Positions 13,395-13,865 of a stretch of DNA of 13,865 nt are shown here, piece by piece. This DNA is from DATGYC01 sp035298385 (GTDB taxonomy: Bacteria; Bacillota; Sulfobacillia; Symbiobacteriales; Symbiobacteriaceae), in contig DATGYC010000023.1 of the NCBI GenBank assembly GCA_035298385.1, positions 1 to 13,865 on the forward strand, read 5' to 3'. A program made the translations under genes and the position numbers. The stretch's first letter is position 1, and each line of letters begins with the position of its first letter. The notes under the pieces were generated by a model. That model saw only the letters and a list, made by a program, of their open reading frames with translations, had not been told where the DNA came from and did no database searches.

Positions 13395-13625
13395 TTAGGG
13401 GAGGCGTTCGATCCCCGGCTTGGGCCCCTTCTCCTTCGAAATGAAGGTCTGACAGAGGGTCTCATTGGAGTTAGAGGCGGCCCTGTCCATGGAGCCGACC
13501 TCCATCTTGATGTCGTTTAGGTGGACGAAGTTGTTCTGGACCATGATCTTCGCCGCCTTGCAGACACGGGCGCTGTCGTTGTAAAAGCAGCTGTCGACGG
13601 TACACAGGATCTCCTGATGCGCCAT
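13395..13625 (-). CDS. DUF1540 domain protein, Cys-rich, small
   Basis: 76-residue soluble protein. Four cysteines, Cys8-x4-Cys13-x8-Cys22 and Cys58 in an ETLCQTF motif, match the DUF1540 pattern of Firmicutes and suggest one bound metal ion (probably zinc). No catalytic residues are evident, and the family has no established function. The ATG at 13625 is chosen because AGGAGGTGAG lies just upstream; a longer frame to 13667 adds CPYC-containing residues with no Shine-Dalgarno. A TAGAAT -10-like box at 13666-13671 lacks a clear -35. It appears to be a single-gene unit between two hairpins. Confidence 0.85.
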   Translation of the reverse strand: MAHQEILCTVDSCFYNDSARVCKAAKIMVQNNFVHLNDIKMEVGSMDRAASNSNETLCQTFISKEKGPKPGIERLP

Positions 13626-13684
13626 ACGCTCACCTCCTGCGAGGCAGTATGGGCAACCAGGGGTCATTCTATCCAGAGTTGACC

Positions 13685-13710
13685 AGCCCCGCTCTGCCTG
13701 GAGCGGGGCT
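13685..13710 (-). terminator. Hairpin after the right-edge gene
   Basis: AGCCCCGCTC (13685-13694) pairs perfectly with GAGCGGGGCT (13701-13710) around a 6-nt loop, 8 nt after the minus-strand stop. No U-tract follows (GGTCAACTC), so it may be a weak terminator or an RNA-stabilising hairpin. Confidence 0.55.
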
Positions 13711-13718
13711 CCATTCGT

Positions 13719-13865
13719 TTAGCCCCAGAGTTCGTGAACGAGCCGCTGTACCTCGGCCTCGTTATAACGGCGCTTAGCACCAGGTCCGATCCCGACGCTG
13801 TGGACGCGCAGACGGTGCCCGTAGATGACGCACCAATGGCCGTCAGGTGTCTCCTTACGGTAGAG
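13719..13865 (-). CDS. Unrecognised protein, C-terminal 48 residues (partial)
   Basis: A minus-strand frame is open from the window edge to TAA at 13719-13721. The last 48 residues begin LYRKETPDGHWCVIYGHRL and end YNEAEVQRLVHELWG. The last part should be a charged helix (NEAEVQRLVHEL). It reads as a compact basic domain, possibly nucleic-acid binding, but I do not recognise it. Support is the uninterrupted frame, GC-rich wobble bases and the hairpin 8 nt after the stop. The rest of the gene lies outside the window. Confidence 0.6.
   Translation of the reverse strand, partial: LYRKETPDGHWCVIYGHRLRVHSVGIGPGAKRRYNEAEVQRLVHELWG

Noticed and set aside
1..13865. CRISPR array, insertion sequence, prophage, toxin-antitoxin or defence island
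   Set aside because: No regularly spaced direct repeats, transposase or integrase motifs, terminal inverted repeats or defence proteins are present in any frame.

Overview
This is a GC-rich bacterial chromosome segment from a Firmicutes-like organism. The left edge holds the 5' end of a 16S rRNA gene (minus strand). Promoters read TTGACA/TATAAT, Shine-Dalgarno sequences are strong, and GTG/TTG starts are frequent. The gene set (ATP-type PEP carboxykinase, seven-gene Mrp antiporter, SecG next to an Est30-type carboxylesterase, a DUF1540 protein) fits a high-GC Firmicutes lineage of the Symbiobacterium/Thermaerobacter kind. That placement is inference; the genus cannot be read from the window.

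Layout, left to right. (1) 1-381: start of a 16S rRNA gene on the minus strand, with a long leader, a boxB-boxA antitermination region and two tandem sigma-A-type promoters. A palindromic element lies between the promoters. (2) 487-3035: a secreted HtrA-type protease (+) facing an aldose 1-epimerase family protein (-), sharing one terminator. (3) 3158-4178: a MOSC-domain protein (+) facing an unrecognised 121-residue protein (-), again sharing a terminator. (4) 4412-5968: pckA (+), facing the end of the mrp operon. (5) 6022-11836: mrpABCDEFG on the minus strand, tightly coupled, encoding the multisubunit Na+/H+ antiporter. (6) 11837-12091: a structured mrp leader ending in a strong intrinsic terminator. 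(7) 12092-13865: carboxylesterase, secG, a Cys-rich DUF1540 protein and the C-terminal end of an unrecognised gene, all minus strand.

The protein-coding content is mostly housekeeping: envelope quality control, sugar mutarotation, gluconeogenesis, cation/pH homeostasis and protein export. No phage, insertion sequence, CRISPR or defence system is visible. The unusual signals are in the non-protein layer. The palindromic octamer GGGCGCCC occurs 22 times, about half of all GGCGCC cores, in genes and intergenic DNA alike, resembling the cyanobacterial HIP1 phenomenon. A roughly 55-bp palindromic element is present in two diverged copies, one in the rRNA leader and one in frame inside mrpC, where it adds 18 codons. 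The mrp operon has a riboswitch-like leader (closing stem, internal hairpins, terminator). The htrA ribosome-binding site can be masked by a 10-bp hairpin.
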